The position numbers and the translations under genes were made by a program. Shown piece by piece: positions 50,998-51,081 of a stretch of 51,081 nucleotides of DNA. The DNA is from DASSBQ01 sp035250505. GTDB lineage: Bacteria > Nitrospirota > Nitrospiria > Nitrospirales > Nitrospiraceae. The notes below the pieces were generated by a model, which searched no databases, was not told the origin of the DNA, and saw nothing but the letters and a program-made list of their open reading frames with translations. Numbering within the stretch: the stretch's first letter is position 1; the number at the start of each line of letters is the position of its first letter. The stretch lies in the NCBI GenBank assembly GCA_035250505.1, contig DATFFC010000104.1:1-51081 (forward strand), in the 5' to 3' direction.

Positions 50998-51081
50998 ATG
51001 GCCGAATCCAAAAAGAGTCCAGGCCGACTCCGGTCATTACGAGATTCCGTCAGAAGAATCACCAAGAAATTGTCCGACGGA
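50998..51081 (+). CDS. Possible start of a gene cut by the window end
   Basis: ATG at 50998 opens a frame that stays open to the last base (28 codons, Lys/Arg-rich, MAESKKSPGRLRSLRDSVRR...). The alternative frame from the ATG at 50993 is also open, and there is no clear ribosome site, so the call is weak. No identity can be given. Confidence 0.35.
   Translation, partial: MAESKKSPGRLRSLRDSVRRITKKLSDG

Overview
The window looks like chromosomal DNA of a Nitrospira-type bacterium (phylum Nitrospirota). The grounds are protein character, gene order (rpsP-rimM-trmD-rplS-rnhB-yraN, ftsEX-envC-ctpA, thiSGE), high GC content, and an intergenic element whose ends (GCAGGATGTTCAAAAAGG and its near-inverse) match a repeat I recall from Nitrospira genomes. 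The assignment is inference; there is no rRNA or tRNA gene here to anchor it. No prophage, integrase, transposase gene or CRISPR array was seen.

Layout. 0.2-4.5 kb: accessory envelope and small proteins (Ig-like secreted protein, a basic/acidic two-block protein, a secreted stand-alone Lon-type protease domain, a pentapeptide-repeat membrane protein) around a 415-nt non-coding element made of hairpins. 4.6-6.3 kb: scpA-scpB (chromosome segregation). 6.3-10.1 kb: a small secreted protein and a large protein with two six-blade NHL propellers. 10.2-16.8 kb: housekeeping genes on the plus strand: guaB, guaA (GMP synthesis), rluB, aspS and an orphan ABC ATPase. 16.8-26.3 kb: envelope and stress-type genes on both strands (trypsin-like PDZ protease, Slp lipoprotein, zinc metallopeptidase, CYTH-CHAD protein, DUF3015 and DUF302 proteins, GHKL ATPase, a Tat-exported deaminase). 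26.3-36.3 kb: a lipid module with an acyl-CoA dehydrogenase, thiolase, FadJ-like multifunctional enzyme, acyl-CoA synthetase, LhgO-like oxidoreductase and patatin-like phospholipase. Together these cover lipid release, acyl activation and every step of beta-oxidation. 37-41 kb: uvrB, a DUF4321 protein and ffh. 41-44.3 kb: the ribosome/tRNA maturation operon. 44.3-48.5 kb: ftsE-ftsX-envC-ctpA (septal peptidoglycan hydrolysis and periplasmic proteolysis). 48.4-51 kb: a PolX-like HhH protein, thiS-thiG-thiE (thiamine), and the start of a further reading frame at the window edge.

Most notable non-coding signals: (1) three tandem 40-nt hairpins at an exact 49-nt period, in which stem sequences differ but pairing is kept, inside the element at 1243-1657; (2) three intergenic tracts built on a strict 7-nt period but with different words (near 11.7, 39.0 and 50.1 kb); (3) a near-shared promoter sequence upstream of the NHL gene and ffh; (4) a 16-nt palindrome that overlaps the likely ribosome binding site and TTG start of rnhB; (5) a good promoter placed so close to thiS that its mRNA may be leaderless. 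Coding-side oddities include a ThiS with two residues after its terminal glycines, a patatin with Ser in place of the first Gly of GxSxG, and an exported deaminase.
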